A program made the position numbers and the translations under genes. From the NCBI GenBank assembly GCA_004551485.1, contig SBLD01000006.1:61808-125807 (forward strand): DNA of 64,000 nt, in the 5' to 3' direction. The stretch comes from Billgrantia azerbaijanica. GTDB taxonomy: Bacteria > Pseudomonadota > Gammaproteobacteria > Pseudomonadales > Halomonadaceae. The notes under the pieces were generated by a model. It was not told the DNA's origin. It saw only the letters and a program-made list of their open reading frames with translations, and searched no databases. Shown here in pieces: positions 37,578 through 47,228 of this stretch; positions within the stretch are counted from its first letter, which is position 1, and each line of letters starts with the position of its first letter.

Positions 37578-37877
37578 ATGTTCAAGAAACTGTTGGGCGG
37601 ACTGTTGGGCGGTGGCGATGACAAGCCGGGTCATGCGGCCGCCGCCGAGCCGGTCGAGTACAACGGCTACCAGATCGTCTCCGAGCCGGCCGAGCAGGGC
37701 GGTCAGTACCGCGTCAGCGGCTGGATCCGCAAGCCGTCGGCCGACGGCGAGACGCTCGAGCACCGCTTCGAGCGCTCCGACCTGGTACCCGGCCGCGAGG
37801 CCTGCGACGAGCTCATGGTGAGCAAGGCGCAGCGCTTCATCGACCAGGTGGGCGAGGACATGTTCAAGCCGCGCTGA
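37578..37877 (+). CDS. HlyU-like small protein
   Basis: 99-residue soluble protein. It has a Gly-rich N-terminus (FKKLLGGLLGGGDD) followed by a compact domain with YNGYQIVSEPAEQGGQYRVSGWI and a helical end. This matches the HlyU family (a DUF-like family named from a Vibrio regulator of haemolysin; the name does not prove a regulatory role here). ATG at 37578 with AGAGAGAGG upstream. Stands alone between argG and the DUF294 gene. Confidence 0.7.
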   Translation: MFKKLLGGLLGGGDDKPGHAAAAEPVEYNGYQIVSEPAEQGGQYRVSGWIRKPSADGETLEHRFERSDLVPGREACDELMVSKAQRFIDQVGEDMFKPR

Positions 37878-37961
37878 CTACGCCTTTTGCGCAAGTGCCG
37901 GTGCGCGGCGTCCTCGCTACACTTCGGTCATTGCCGATCGACGCCGTGACCGGGAGTGTCC

Positions 37962-39089
37962 ATGCGCCTGCTGCACCGCGCCTCGCCGTGGCGTGACCTC
38001 TTTGCCGACGATACCTTGCCCGATCCGTCGCGCCTGCCGGCGCTGCTGGCCCCCCTGTGCACGGCCCTCGCCGAGCTCGGTCCCGCGCCCAGCCTGGCCG
38101 AGGCGCACGCCTGGCAGGGGCGACTGGTCGAGGCGCTCGAGCGCCTCGACCTGCCGGCGGGGCGTATCTGTCAGCTGATCAGCGACCACAACGACTGGCT
38201 CTATCGGCGCGCCATCGCACTCTCCCTCGACGAGATGATCGGGCAGGGCTGGGGTCCGCCACCCGTTGCCTACTGCGTGCTGACCCTGGGCTCCGCGGCA
38301 CGCCACGAGAGCCTGCTGGGGCCCGACCAGGACAACGCCATGATCGTTGCCGACTACCCCGATGCCCGACACACCGAGATCGACGGCTATTTCCAGTCGC
38401 TCGGCGAGCGCTTCACGGCACGTCTCGACGAGGCCGGCATCCCGCTGTGCAACGGGCACGTGATGGCGCGCTGGCCGATGTGGCGCAAGTGCCTCTCGGA
38501 GTGGCGTGAGCAACTGGCGATCTGGAGTGCCGAGCGGCGTGTCAAGCGGGTGCAGCAGGCCAATATCCTGCTCGACTTCCAGCCGGTTCACGGCGATGCG
38601 TCGCTGGCCGAGGCACTGCGCGACGTGGTGGTCGAGCGGCTGCCGAAGGCGGGGCTCTTTCTCGACGAGATGGCCGCGCTGCTCGACGAGCTGCCGGTGG
38701 CGCTGGACCGCTTCGGACGGCTGGTGGGCGGCGGCGAGGGCGCCCCCCACGAGCGCGCCGTCAACCTCAAGCGGCAGGGCATGCTGCCGCTGGTGGGCGC
38801 CGTGCGCCTGCTGGCGCTGCGCCATGGGGTGCGCCCCTCGGATACCCGCCTGCGCCTGGCCGACCTGGTCGCCAAGGGCGTGCTCGACAGCCGCCAGGCA
38901 CATGGCCTGGCGGCCGCCCTGGAGCGCCTGCAGGCGCGGCTGCTGGCGGCCCAGCGCCGCCACCTGGCAGGGGGCGGCGGTGCCGATGGCTGGGTCGATC
39001 TGTCGCGGCTGGAGGACGACGAACGCCTGCTGCTGCGCCATGACCTGCAGGTGATTCGCCGCTTCGTCCGTCAGGTCGGGCGTCGCTAG
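37962..39089 (+). CDS. DUF294-type putative nucleotidyltransferase, short form
   Basis: 375-residue soluble protein. A helical N-terminal region is followed by a nucleotidyltransferase-like motif (LTLGSAARHESLLGPDQDNAMI near residues 105-126, the GS...D-x-D pattern of the family) and a C-terminal helical DUF294_C domain. Full family members usually begin with cyclic-nucleotide-binding and CBS domains; both are missing here. ATG at 37962 with GGGAG six bases upstream. It converges on the SSS-histidine kinase gene, 18 bp away. In other bacteria this family is often found near acetate uptake (actP) and DnaQ-like exonuclease genes, which fits this locus. Activity unproven. Confidence 0.78.
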   Translation: MRLLHRASPWRDLFADDTLPDPSRLPALLAPLCTALAELGPAPSLAEAHAWQGRLVEALERLDLPAGRICQLISDHNDWLYRRAIALSLDEMIGQGWGPPPVAYCVLTLGSAARHESLLGPDQDNAMIVADYPDARHTEIDGYFQSLGERFTARLDEAGIPLCNGHVMARWPMWRKCLSEWREQLAIWSAERRVKRVQQANILLDFQPVHGDASLAEALRDVVVERLPKAGLFLDEMAALLDELPVALDRFGRLVGGGEGAPHERAVNLKRQGMLPLVGAVRLLALRHGVRPSDTRLRLADLVAKGVLDSRQAHGLAAALERLQARLLAAQRRHLAGGGGADGWVDLSRLEDDERLLLRHDLQVIRRFVRQVGRR

Positions 39090-39107
39090 CTTTCGCCGAT
39101 AAGACGA

Positions 39108-41843
39108 TCAGTGCGGTGCCTGGGGCAGCTCCATGATCAGGCAGGCGCCGCCCAGGGTCGGGGCGTCCTCGACCCACAGGCGCCCGCCCAGATGGGCGAC
39201 GATGCCGCGGCTGATGGGCAGGCCGAGGCCGCTGCCGCGCGGCCGGCCGCGCACCTTGTCGGCGCTCTCGCCGTGATACTGGAGCTGGTGGAACTTCTCG
39301 AAGACGCGCTCGCGCTCCTCCTCGACGATGCCGGGGCCGTTGTCCTCGACGCTCAGGCGGTAATGCGCCTTGTGGCGAGCCAGGTGGAGGCGCACGCGGG
39401 GGGCGTCGTCATCGGCGAACTTGCCGGCATTGTCGAGCAGGTTGATGATCACCTGCTCGAGGCGGTCGGGGTCGCCGATCACCGGGGCCTCGTTGAGCTC
39501 GAGGTCGACCTCGAGGGCAACGCCGCGATCTTCCTGGAGGCGGTGCACGGCATCCACGCTGCGGCGGGTCAGGGCCACCAGGTCGAGACGCTGGGGATTG
39601 AGCGTCAGTCGCCCGCTCTCCAGGCGTGCCAGGTCGAGGATCTCCTCGATCAGCCGTGACAGGCGCTGGCTCTCGAGCACCACGACGTCGAGAAAGTGCA
39701 CGCGCTTCTCGTCGGGGAGCGAGTCGCTGTCGCGCAGGATCTCGGCAAAGGCGCGGATCGAGGTGAGTGGGGTCCTGAGCTCATGGCTCACCATGGCCAC
39801 GAACTCGTCCTTGAGCCGGTCGAGTTCGCGCAGTCGCTCGTTGGCGGCACGCAGCTCCTCGCCGATGCGGGCGAGCTCGCGGGATTTCTGCTCCAGCTGG
39901 CGATTGTACTCCAGGGCCTGGGAGGTGGTGTCGAGGATGCTCAGGATCGATTCCAGGTCGAGCGCCTCGCCGCGTACCACGGAGTTGATCAGCACCCGCG
40001 CCGAGGCGTTGCCCAGCGCACCGGAGAGGGCCCGCTCGGCGCGTGCGATCAGCGCCGGCGGGGCGGGGTCGCTGTCGTCGCGTGGCGTATCGCCGGGATT
40101 GTCCAGGACCCGTGCCGTGGCGCTGGCCCCCAGGTAGCGGCCGAGCAGGCTCTTCAACTCGCCGCGGGTGGTCTGGCCGCGCCATAGCGAGGTGTGCTCG
40201 AGCCCCGGGTTCATGGCCTCGGTGAAGAGTGCCGCCTGGGTCTGCTCCAGCGGGCTCTGGCGGGTGAACAGCGACACCCCGACCAGCAGGCCGACGTTGG
40301 CCACCAGACTCCACAGCAGGGAGTGGGCATAGATGTCCCAGCCGTCGAGGCCGAACAGCGCATAGGGCTTGAGCCAGGCGACGCCCCAGAGTCCCTCGGT
40401 GAGGAAGGTGGCGTCGAGCCAGCCCGACTGGGCGAAGCCGGGGAGCAGCAGGGTGTAGGCCCACACCAGGAAGCCGGCCGAGAGGCCGAGGCTTGCGCCG
40501 ATGCGGTTGGCGCCCCGCCAGTACATGCCGATCAGCATCGCCGGCGCGAACTGGGCGGCCGCCGCGAAGGAGACCAGGCCGATGGTCACCAGGCTGTAGG
40601 AGTCGCCGATCAGCGCATGGTAGAGGTAGCCGAGCAGCAGGATCAGCACTATGGCCACGCGGCGGATGCCCAGCAGCCAGCCGGCGAGTTCGCCCTGGGT
40701 GCTCAGGTGCAGGTGGCGCGAGCGCAGCAGCAGCGGCATGACCAACTGGTTGCTGACCATGGTGGAGAGCGCGATGGTCTCGACGATCACCATGCTGGTG
40801 GCGGCGGAGAGACCGCCGATGAACACCAGCAGGGGAGTGCCGTCGAGACCGGCCGCCAGCGGCAGCGTGAGCACGAAACTGTCCGGGTCGCTGCTGCCGG
40901 TGGGCAGCAGCAGGCCGGCCATGGCGATGGGGATCACGAAAAGGTTGATGGCCAGCAGGTAGAGCGGGAAGAGCCAGCTGGCGCGCTTGAGATGGCGCTC
41001 GTCGACGTTCTCCACCACCAGCACTTGGAACTGGCGCGGCAGCGCCAAGAAGGCGAAGAAAGCCAGCGCCAGGGTGCCGAACCAGCCGGTGGCGCCGCCG
41101 GGCACGGCGGCCAGCCCCAGCTTGTCGACGAGCGCCGGATCATCGGCAACCTGCGCGAAGAGATCGGCGGGGCCATTGAACAGCACGAAGAGAACGAACA
41201 CCCCGACGCTCAGGAAGGCGACCAGCTTGACCAGCGATTCGAAGGCGATGGCCGCGACCATGCCTTCGTGACGTTCACTGGCATCCAGGTGGCGGGTGCC
41301 GAAGAGGATGATGAACACGGCCAGCACCAGCGCGACCCAGAAGGACTTGTCGGTCCAGAAGCTCTCGTCGGCGAGGCGGAAATCGGTGGCCTCGGGATAG
41401 CTGACCAGCACCGCGTGGCTCAGGGTGATGGCCTTGAGCTGCAAGGCGATGTAGGGGGTGATGCCGATCAGGGCAATCAGCGCGACCAGGGCGCCGAGGC
41501 TTGAGCTCTTGCCGTAGCGAGCGCTGATGAAGTCGGCGATGGAGGTGATGCGCTGGGTGCTGGCGATGCGCACCATCTTGCGGATCAGCAGCGGTCCCAT
41601 GAGCATCGCCAGCGTCGGGCCGAGGTAGATCAGCAGGAAGCTGGGGCCGTACTCGGCGGCGCGGCCGACGCTGCCGTAGAAGGTCCAGGCCGTGCAGTAG
41701 ACGGCGATGGAGAGCGCGTAGACGGTGGGCGAGCCGATCACCGAGCGCCCCTGTTCGGCGCGTCGGTCGCCCCAGGCGGCTATCACGAACAGCAGTGCCA
41801 GGTAGCCGAAGGCGACCGTCAGCACGACCGGCTCGGTCCTCAT
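39108..41843 (-). CDS. SSS symporter-STAC-histidine kinase (CrbS/CbrA-like sensor)
   Basis: 911-residue hybrid. The first 520 residues form about 13 membrane helices of the sodium/solute symporter family (AWTFYGSVGRAAEYGPSF, SIADFISARYGKS). A STAC-like linker (about 555-620, LKSLLGRYLGASATARVL and IARAERALSGALGNASAR) and a short coiled coil follow. The kinase has HisKA His687 in VSHELRTPLTS and HATPase boxes (NLLDNAGKFADD, DNGPGIVEEE, GSGLGLPIS). There is no receiver domain; a separate receiver is encoded first in the same operon. CrbS-type kinases control acetate use and CbrA-type kinases carbon/nitrogen use. The signal here is unknown. Confidence 0.88.
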   Translation of the reverse strand: MRTEPVVLTVAFGYLALLFVIAAWGDRRAEQGRSVIGSPTVYALSIAVYCTAWTFYGSVGRAAEYGPSFLLIYLGPTLAMLMGPLLIRKMVRIASTQRITSIADFISARYGKSSSLGALVALIALIGITPYIALQLKAITLSHAVLVSYPEATDFRLADESFWTDKSFWVALVLAVFIILFGTRHLDASERHEGMVAAIAFESLVKLVAFLSVGVFVLFVLFNGPADLFAQVADDPALVDKLGLAAVPGGATGWFGTLALAFFAFLALPRQFQVLVVENVDERHLKRASWLFPLYLLAINLFVIPIAMAGLLLPTGSSDPDSFVLTLPLAAGLDGTPLLVFIGGLSAATSMVIVETIALSTMVSNQLVMPLLLRSRHLHLSTQGELAGWLLGIRRVAIVLILLLGYLYHALIGDSYSLVTIGLVSFAAAAQFAPAMLIGMYWRGANRIGASLGLSAGFLVWAYTLLLPGFAQSGWLDATFLTEGLWGVAWLKPYALFGLDGWDIYAHSLLWSLVANVGLLVGVSLFTRQSPLEQTQAALFTEAMNPGLEHTSLWRGQTTRGELKSLLGRYLGASATARVLDNPGDTPRDDSDPAPPALIARAERALSGALGNASARVLINSVVRGEALDLESILSILDTTSQALEYNRQLEQKSRELARIGEELRAANERLRELDRLKDEFVAMVSHELRTPLTSIRAFAEILRDSDSLPDEKRVHFLDVVVLESQRLSRLIEEILDLARLESGRLTLNPQRLDLVALTRRSVDAVHRLQEDRGVALEVDLELNEAPVIGDPDRLEQVIINLLDNAGKFADDDAPRVRLHLARHKAHYRLSVEDNGPGIVEEERERVFEKFHQLQYHGESADKVRGRPRGSGLGLPISRGIVAHLGGRLWVEDAPTLGGACLIMELPQAPH

Positions 41844-41847
41844 CGCG

Positions 41848-42048
41848 TCAGCCGTCCTCCTGCCAGTGTTCCATCAGCCACGCGGCCATCCCGATGACCA
41901 GCGCCCAGGCCAGGAACAGGTAGAGCGGCAGCCGCGACGGTCCCGTGGCGGACGGGTGATCGAAGACCAGGACCAGAGGCGGCGAGAAGAGCAGGGCGGC
42001 CAGCACGACCAGCGCGACGAGGCGGGCATGGCGGCGCGGTTCGCTCAT
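41848..42048 (-). CDS. Small two-helix membrane protein
   Basis: 66 residues with two predicted membrane helices (about 8-26 and 42-60) joined by a short loop with FDHPSATGPSR, and a charged C-terminus. I do not recognise a family with confidence. Its start overlaps the exonuclease gene by 4 bp, and its stop lies 4 bp before the kinase start, so it is surely co-translated with both. By analogy with small partners of acetate symporters (DUF485/DUF4212) it might be a subunit of the symporter-kinase, but that is a guess. Confidence 0.75.
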   Translation of the reverse strand: MSEPRRHARLVALVVLAALLFSPPLVLVFDHPSATGPSRLPLYLFLAWALVIGMAAWLMEHWQEDG

Positions 42049-44107
42049 GTGCAGGCATCCTCCTTGTTGAAGGCGCTGGCCTGCAGCGCCAGTGCCTGCT
42101 CCAGCGTTTCGATGCCGCGTGCTTCGAGGCGCGGCAGCAGGGCCAGCCAGAGCTCGGCGGTGACCCGGGCATCGCCCAGCGCCGTGTGCCGGGTGCCGGG
42201 TGGGAAGCTCAGGTCGTAACGCTCGGCCAGGCTGTCCAGGTCGTGGCCGTCGAGGCTCTCGTCGAGCGCCCGCGAGATCAGCAGGGTGTCGAGCACCGGC
42301 ATGTCGAGGGGCGTGCTGGCACCGGGTGGCTGCAGGGCGAGCAGGTCGAAGGCGGCGTTGTGCGCCAGCACCACGGCATCGCCGATGTAGTCGCGGAACC
42401 GCGGCAGGGCTACCGCGAGCGGCGGGGCGCCGGCCACGTCGTCGTCGGTGAGGCCGTGGATGGCGGTGCTGGCCGGCGGTATCGGCTTGCCCGGGTCGAC
42501 GCGCACGTCGAAGACGTCGCTGGCCAGCAGCCGGGCATTGACGATACGGCAGGCGCCGATGCTGATCACGGTGTCGCCGCGGCGCAGCTCGAGGCCGGTG
42601 GTTTCGGTATCGAAGGCGACGATGTCCAGGGTGCGCAGCGGCCGGCGTGCCAGTTCGGCATCCGGTGGCGGCAGCTCGGCGATGCCGAAGTCGTGGAACT
42701 CGGGACGTGGTGCCGTCTTGGCGCGCGGGGCGCCGACGCGGTCCACGGCCGGCAGCGGCAGGCGCAACCGGGCGTGGACACCGTCGCTGTCGGCGAGGCT
42801 CCAGGCGTCGCTGGCGTGCTGGCGCAGCAGGTCGTGCACCCGCGGGCGCAGCGGCAGGCTCTCCAGGCGTTCGTCGCTCCAGGCGGCCAGCTCACGCTGC
42901 GGCAGTGGTGCGCCGGGCCAAACCAGATCGAGGTAGACGCGCCGGTTGCCGAGCAGCATCTCGCCTTCGAAGGCGGTGGTGCCGGCATGCACCCGCAGGC
43001 GTTCGAGAAGCGAGGTGAGCAGCACCAGCAGGGCAGGGGCATCGCCGCGACACCACGCCGGCATGCCGATGGGCTGCACTTCCAGCGGCGAGTCGGTCAG
43101 CCGTTCGTTGAGCGACTGCCAGAGGTCGTTGGACCACAGTGGCACCAGTCGCTCCCCTTGGCGCTGCATGTCCTCGATGCGCTGGCCGAGGCGTTCGATC
43201 TCCCGACCGAGCTGACCGCTCTCCTCCTCGATGATCGCTTCCAGGCGCGCGCGCAGCGCGTCGTCGCCTTGGCCGGCCCGGCTGGCGCTGCCCAGCGCTT
43301 CGGCGGCGCTGTTGAGGCTGGCGCCGTGGCGGCGCAGCGCCGGCAGTATCTCGGTGAGCTCGGCGCGGGCGCCCAGCTCGCTGGTCCAGGCGGCGGTGGC
43401 GTCGGTCAGGGTCAGCAGCGTTTCGCCCTCGCTGTTGGGGACGCGGCGCAGGATGACGCGCAGCCAGCGCTCGTCGCAGGGGGTCAGCAGCTCGCGCGGC
43501 GAACCGTCCGCGGGGAGCTGGCCCAGGGCATCGTGCAGGCTCGCCACCGGTAGCAGGGCGTCGAGGCGCTTGCCGAGGCCGAGCCCCGGGTGATTCTCGA
43601 AGAGCGTCTCGGCCGCCTGGTTGAACAGCAGCAGGCGGCGATGGTGGTCACACAGCAGCAGCGGGGTGTCCAGCACCTGCAGCAGCGTCTCCAGCTCCTG
43701 GCGGATGCGCGCCGCGCTGCGCGCGCCTTCGGCGTGGGCGGTGGCGAGACGCTGGCGGTCGGCACGCCACGCCTCGCGCACGCGGATCAGATCGGGACCC
43801 AGGCCGCGCAGCCAGCCTTCCGGAGGGTAGTCCTCACGGGCGTCGGGATTGGCGACCAGGCGGGCGAGCTGCACCTGCAGGTGGCGCAGCGGGGTGAAGA
43901 GCATGCGCTCGAGCAGCAGGCCGCACAGGAAGATGGTGCCGCCGCCGGAGAAGCAGCCCAGCCACAGCACCAGCCGCGCGATGCCCTGGGGCTGGAAGAG
44001 GCCGTCGAGCCAGGCCGCGAAGATGGCGCCGCCCAGCACGCTGATGCCGCTGAGCAGCAGCCACAGGCCGATGAGCCGCTGGCGCCGGGGGAGCTTCTGC
44101 CCGAACA

Positions 44108-44108
<1 letters not shown>
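42045..44108 (-). CDS. Membrane PAS/kinase-like protein fused to a DnaQ-type 3'-5' exonuclease
   Basis: 687-residue fusion. It has two N-terminal membrane helices (about 12-34 and 44-68), a HAMP-like stretch (PLRHLQVQLARL), and a PAS-like domain (about 135-235, LDTPLLLCDHHRRLLLFNQAAETLF). A long helical, kinase-like region without recognisable His or ATP-binding boxes follows, then (about 495-687) a DEDDh exonuclease: FDTETTGL, IHGLTDDDV, AHNAAFDLL and HTALGDARVT supply the catalytic residues. Ordinary DnaQ proteins are about 240 residues and soluble. ATG 44108 shares its A with the receiver stop (TGATG); GTG 44111 is also possible. Overlaps the next gene by 4 bp. Confidence 0.87.
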
Positions 44109-44479
<371 letters not shown>

Positions 44480-44689
44480 GGCGCTCTCCTTTATAGATTG
44501 TTGTGTTATCAATCAGTCTAGTGATCGCGAAACGGGCGGCAAAGACGACCTTGGGCGCAGGATCGTCATGGCCGCCTTATTGCTATGCCGTATCATTATC
44601 AAGCTAATTATTCTGTAAGGGAATATTGTGTTGCGCGACACAAGGCACGTAACATTACGCCGTAATAACCGAGTGCGGAGGTCGGATTT
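44480..44689. promoter_or_regulatory. Divergent control region with two inverted repeats
   Basis: The 210-bp gap between the receiver gene and the rhodanese gene is AT-rich. It holds TTGTGTTGCGCGACACAA (44626-44643), a near-perfect 18-bp inverted repeat, and ATTACGcCGTAAT (44654-44666), a perfect one with a single central base. The second lies 24 bp before the rhodanese ATG. Both are candidate operators for the sulfur module. I recognise neither as the site of a known regulator. Confidence 0.5.
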
Positions 44690-45646
44690 ATGCTCAGAAC
44701 CATCCTGGCTGCCGTGGGTCTGCTGATCGCAGCTCCTGCTGCCCTGGCCAACCACGTCGAACCGCTGGTCGATGCCGGCTGGCTCAGCGAACGCCTCGGG
44801 GACGACGACCTGGTGGTGCTCGACATTCGTTCCGCCATCGACGATGGGGGAGATCGCGGCACTTTCGAGCAGGCGCATATCCCGGGCAGCGTCTACAGCA
44901 GCTATACCGATGATGGCTGGCGAGAGATGCGGGATGGCGTGGCGGGACTGCTGCCGCCCGTGGCGAGCCTGGAGCGCCTGATCGGCGGGCTGGGGATCGG
45001 CAACGACGACACCGTGGTGATCGTGCCGGCCGGCACCGGCGCCACCGACTTCGGCAGTGCGGCCCGCGTCTACTGGACCTTCAAGGTCATCGGGCATGAC
45101 GAGGTGGCCATTCTCGACGGCGGTTTCGCCGGCTGGCGGGCTCAGGGCTTCACGGTGGCCAGCGGGTCGGGCGAAGGCCCCGAGCCGGCCGAGTTTCGCG
45201 GCGAGCTCGATGCCTCGCTGTTGGCCACTACCGCGGAGGTCGAGGCCGTCCGCGACGGGCAGGCCCAGTTGGTCGACGCACGGCCTGTCGACTACTTCCG
45301 CGGCGAGAACCAGTCGCCGGCCGCCAAGGCGCCGGGCACCATCCCGGGCGCACGCAACCTGCCGCACCACAGCCTGCTGCAGGAGGATGCCACGGTCTGG
45401 TACCTCAACCGCGAAGGACTGCAGTCGCGTATCAACGCGGCGGAGCTCGACAGCGAGACGCCGACGGTGTCGTTCTGCAACACAGGCCACTGGGCGGCGA
45501 CCGACTGGTTCGTGCTGAGCGAGGTCGCTGGGTTCGACCATGTGCGCCTCTACGACGGTTCCATGGCGGCTTGGACCCAGGACGAGGAGCGTCCGCTGGC
45601 CGTGGCCAGACGTGGCCTCGGCAAGCTGCTGGAGTTCTTCGACTGA
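44690..45646 (+). CDS. Exported rhodanese-type sulfurtransferase
   Basis: 318-residue two-domain rhodanese (thiosulfate or mercaptopyruvate sulfurtransferase) with a signal peptide (about 1-20, LAAVGLLIAAPAALA). First domain: VVLDIRSAIDDGG, AHIPGSVYSSY. Second domain: LVDARPVDYFRG, then the active-site Cys in FCNTGHWAATDW. Export plus co-transcription with a YeeE/YedE transporter (90 bp downstream) suggests that it handles thiosulfate or sulfane sulfur in the periplasm. The symbol sseA is used for cytoplasmic E. coli enzymes, so I leave it blank. Confidence 0.88.
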   Translation: MLRTILAAVGLLIAAPAALANHVEPLVDAGWLSERLGDDDLVVLDIRSAIDDGGDRGTFEQAHIPGSVYSSYTDDGWREMRDGVAGLLPPVASLERLIGGLGIGNDDTVVIVPAGTGATDFGSAARVYWTFKVIGHDEVAILDGGFAGWRAQGFTVASGSGEGPEPAEFRGELDASLLATTAEVEAVRDGQAQLVDARPVDYFRGENQSPAAKAPGTIPGARNLPHHSLLQEDATVWYLNREGLQSRINAAELDSETPTVSFCNTGHWAATDWFVLSEVAGFDHVRLYDGSMAAWTQDEERPLAVARRGLGKLLEFFD

Positions 45647-45735
45647 GAATCACCGCATGATTGACGCCATAGCCTCACGCGCCCGGCGCGCCCGGCCGGC
45701 TGCGCCCCTGACGACCTGAATGACTGACCTTGCCC

Positions 45736-46944
45736 ATGACTGACACTCTGGCACCTGCGCTCGGCACTCGCGCCGTGGGCGTTGATCGCTTCATCGTGAG
45801 CCTGGCGCTCGCCGGGCTCGTACTGCTCGGGGCGTTGATCTGGCTCGAGACCGCCCCCTTCCTGCTGGCGCTGTTCGCCCTTGGCGCCGTGCTCGGCGTG
45901 GCGCTCTACCATGGCGCTTTCGGTTTCACCGCCGGCTGGCGCAATCTGATCATCAGGAAGCGCGGCGCCGGCATGCGGGCTCAGCTGCTGCTGTTCGCGC
46001 TCACCTCGCTGATCATGGTGCCGCTGCTCGGCAGCGGGCAGGAGGGGTTGATCGGCGCCGTGGCGCCCGTTGGCACTTCGCTGATGGTGGGCTCCTTCCT
46101 GTTCGGCATCGGCATGCAGCTGGGCGGCGGCTGCGGCTCCGGCACGCTCTTCACCGTTGGGGCGGGCAACCTGCGCATGCTGGTGACCCTGCTGTTCTTC
46201 ATCGTCGGGGCGGTGCTGGGTTCGCTCCACCTGCCGTGGTGGCTGGGCCTGCCGGGTTTCGATCCGGTGAGCCTGATCGATCGCCTGGGCGTGGTCGGGG
46301 CACTCGCCGTGCAGGTCGCCGGGTTGGGGGCCATCGCCCTGTGGGTGAACCGTATCGAGCGCCGGGCTCACGGCAGCCTGGAGCGCGGCGAACTGCGCAT
46401 CCGTCCGGGCGAGGCCGGCTGGTGGCGCACCCTGCTCACCGGGCGCTGGCCCTTCGTGTGGGCCATCGTGGTGCTGGCGGTGGGCAACGCCCTGACGCTC
46501 GTGATCGGTGGCTCGCCCTGGGGGATCACCTTCGCCTTCAACTTGTGGGGCGCCAAAGCGCTGCAGGCGCTGGGCGTGGACATGAGCCAGTTCGAGTTCT
46601 GGACCTGGGACTATCCCGCCATGGCGCTGGCCGACTCGGTACTGGTCAATATCACCTCGGTGATGAACTTCGGTCTGCTGCTCGGTGCCATGCTGGCCGC
46701 TGGCCTGGCCAACCGTTTCAATGAGGCCAGCCGCCAGCGGCCGCAGGGGCGCTCGTTCCTGGCCGCCGTGGTGGGTGGGCTGCTGCTCGGCTATGGGGCG
46801 CGCCTGGCGTTCGGCTGCAACATCGGCGCGCTCTTCTCCGGGCTGGCTTCAGCCAGCCTGCATGCCTGGGTGTGGTTCGGCTTCGCGTTCGTCGGCTCGC
46901 TGATCGGGGTTCGGTTGAGGCCCTGGTTTCGGCTGCCCAACTGA
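45736..46944 (+). CDS. YeeE/YedE family sulfur transporter (TsuA-like)
   Basis: 402-residue inner-membrane protein with about ten helices. The family's key cysteine motifs are present: GGGCGSGTLFTVGAGN near residue 135 and FGCNIGALFSG near 360, the sites shown in TsuA to pass thiosulfate through the membrane. ATG at 45736. It follows the exported rhodanese and precedes a small Cys peptide by 12 bp. Substrate is inferred from family and neighbours: thiosulfate or a related sulfur anion. Confidence 0.85.
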   Translation: MTDTLAPALGTRAVGVDRFIVSLALAGLVLLGALIWLETAPFLLALFALGAVLGVALYHGAFGFTAGWRNLIIRKRGAGMRAQLLLFALTSLIMVPLLGSGQEGLIGAVAPVGTSLMVGSFLFGIGMQLGGGCGSGTLFTVGAGNLRMLVTLLFFIVGAVLGSLHLPWWLGLPGFDPVSLIDRLGVVGALAVQVAGLGAIALWVNRIERRAHGSLERGELRIRPGEAGWWRTLLTGRWPFVWAIVVLAVGNALTLVIGGSPWGITFAFNLWGAKALQALGVDMSQFEFWTWDYPAMALADSVLVNITSVMNFGLLLGAMLAAGLANRFNEASRQRPQGRSFLAAVVGGLLLGYGARLAFGCNIGALFSGLASASLHAWVWFGFAFVGSLIGVRLRPWFRLPN

Positions 46945-46956
46945 GGAGAGCGCTCC

Positions 46957-47151
46957 ATGCCAACCGCCTATCGCAAGAGCAGCGTCGTCGCCATCCTGCT
47001 GGTGGCCTTCGCCCTGATCCTCGCCGACCATCTGGGCAGCCCCACCTTTGCCTTCAACATGGGCGATGGCAATGTTCAGACCACGCTGATGCAGCGCGAC
47101 AGCACGGCGTGTGCGCCCTGTGGCGCGCCGTGTCCCTCGACGCGCGATTGA
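46957..47151 (+). CDS. Small membrane-anchored peptide with CAPCGAPC motif
   Basis: 64 residues. An N-terminal hydrophobic helix (about 9-24) is followed by about 40 residues outside, ending in CAPCGAPCPSTRD: three cysteines in CxxCxxxC spacing at the extreme C-terminus. GAGGAGAG precedes the ATG, and the gene lies 12 bp after the transporter stop, so it is clearly part of the sulfur operon. I know no named family. It may carry sulfur or shuttle electrons between the rhodanese and the transporter; this is only an idea. Confidence 0.7.
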   Translation: MPTAYRKSSVVAILLVAFALILADHLGSPTFAFNMGDGNVQTTLMQRDSTACAPCGAPCPSTRD

Positions 47152-47228
47152 CGGCCTCCAACTGGCCGACATCATGAGCGCCGCGGTTGCTGCCGCGGCC
47201 CTCGTCGCTTATCTGACGGCGAGCCGAA

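Noticed and set aside
39096-39103. GCCGATAA between the DUF294 and SSS-kinase genes
   Set aside because: No -35 partner, and both neighbouring genes converge here, so there is no gene to drive.
40194-41504. 436-residue plus-strand frame opposite the SSS-kinase
   Set aside because: Gln/Glu/His-rich antisense product of a conserved membrane region; no start context.
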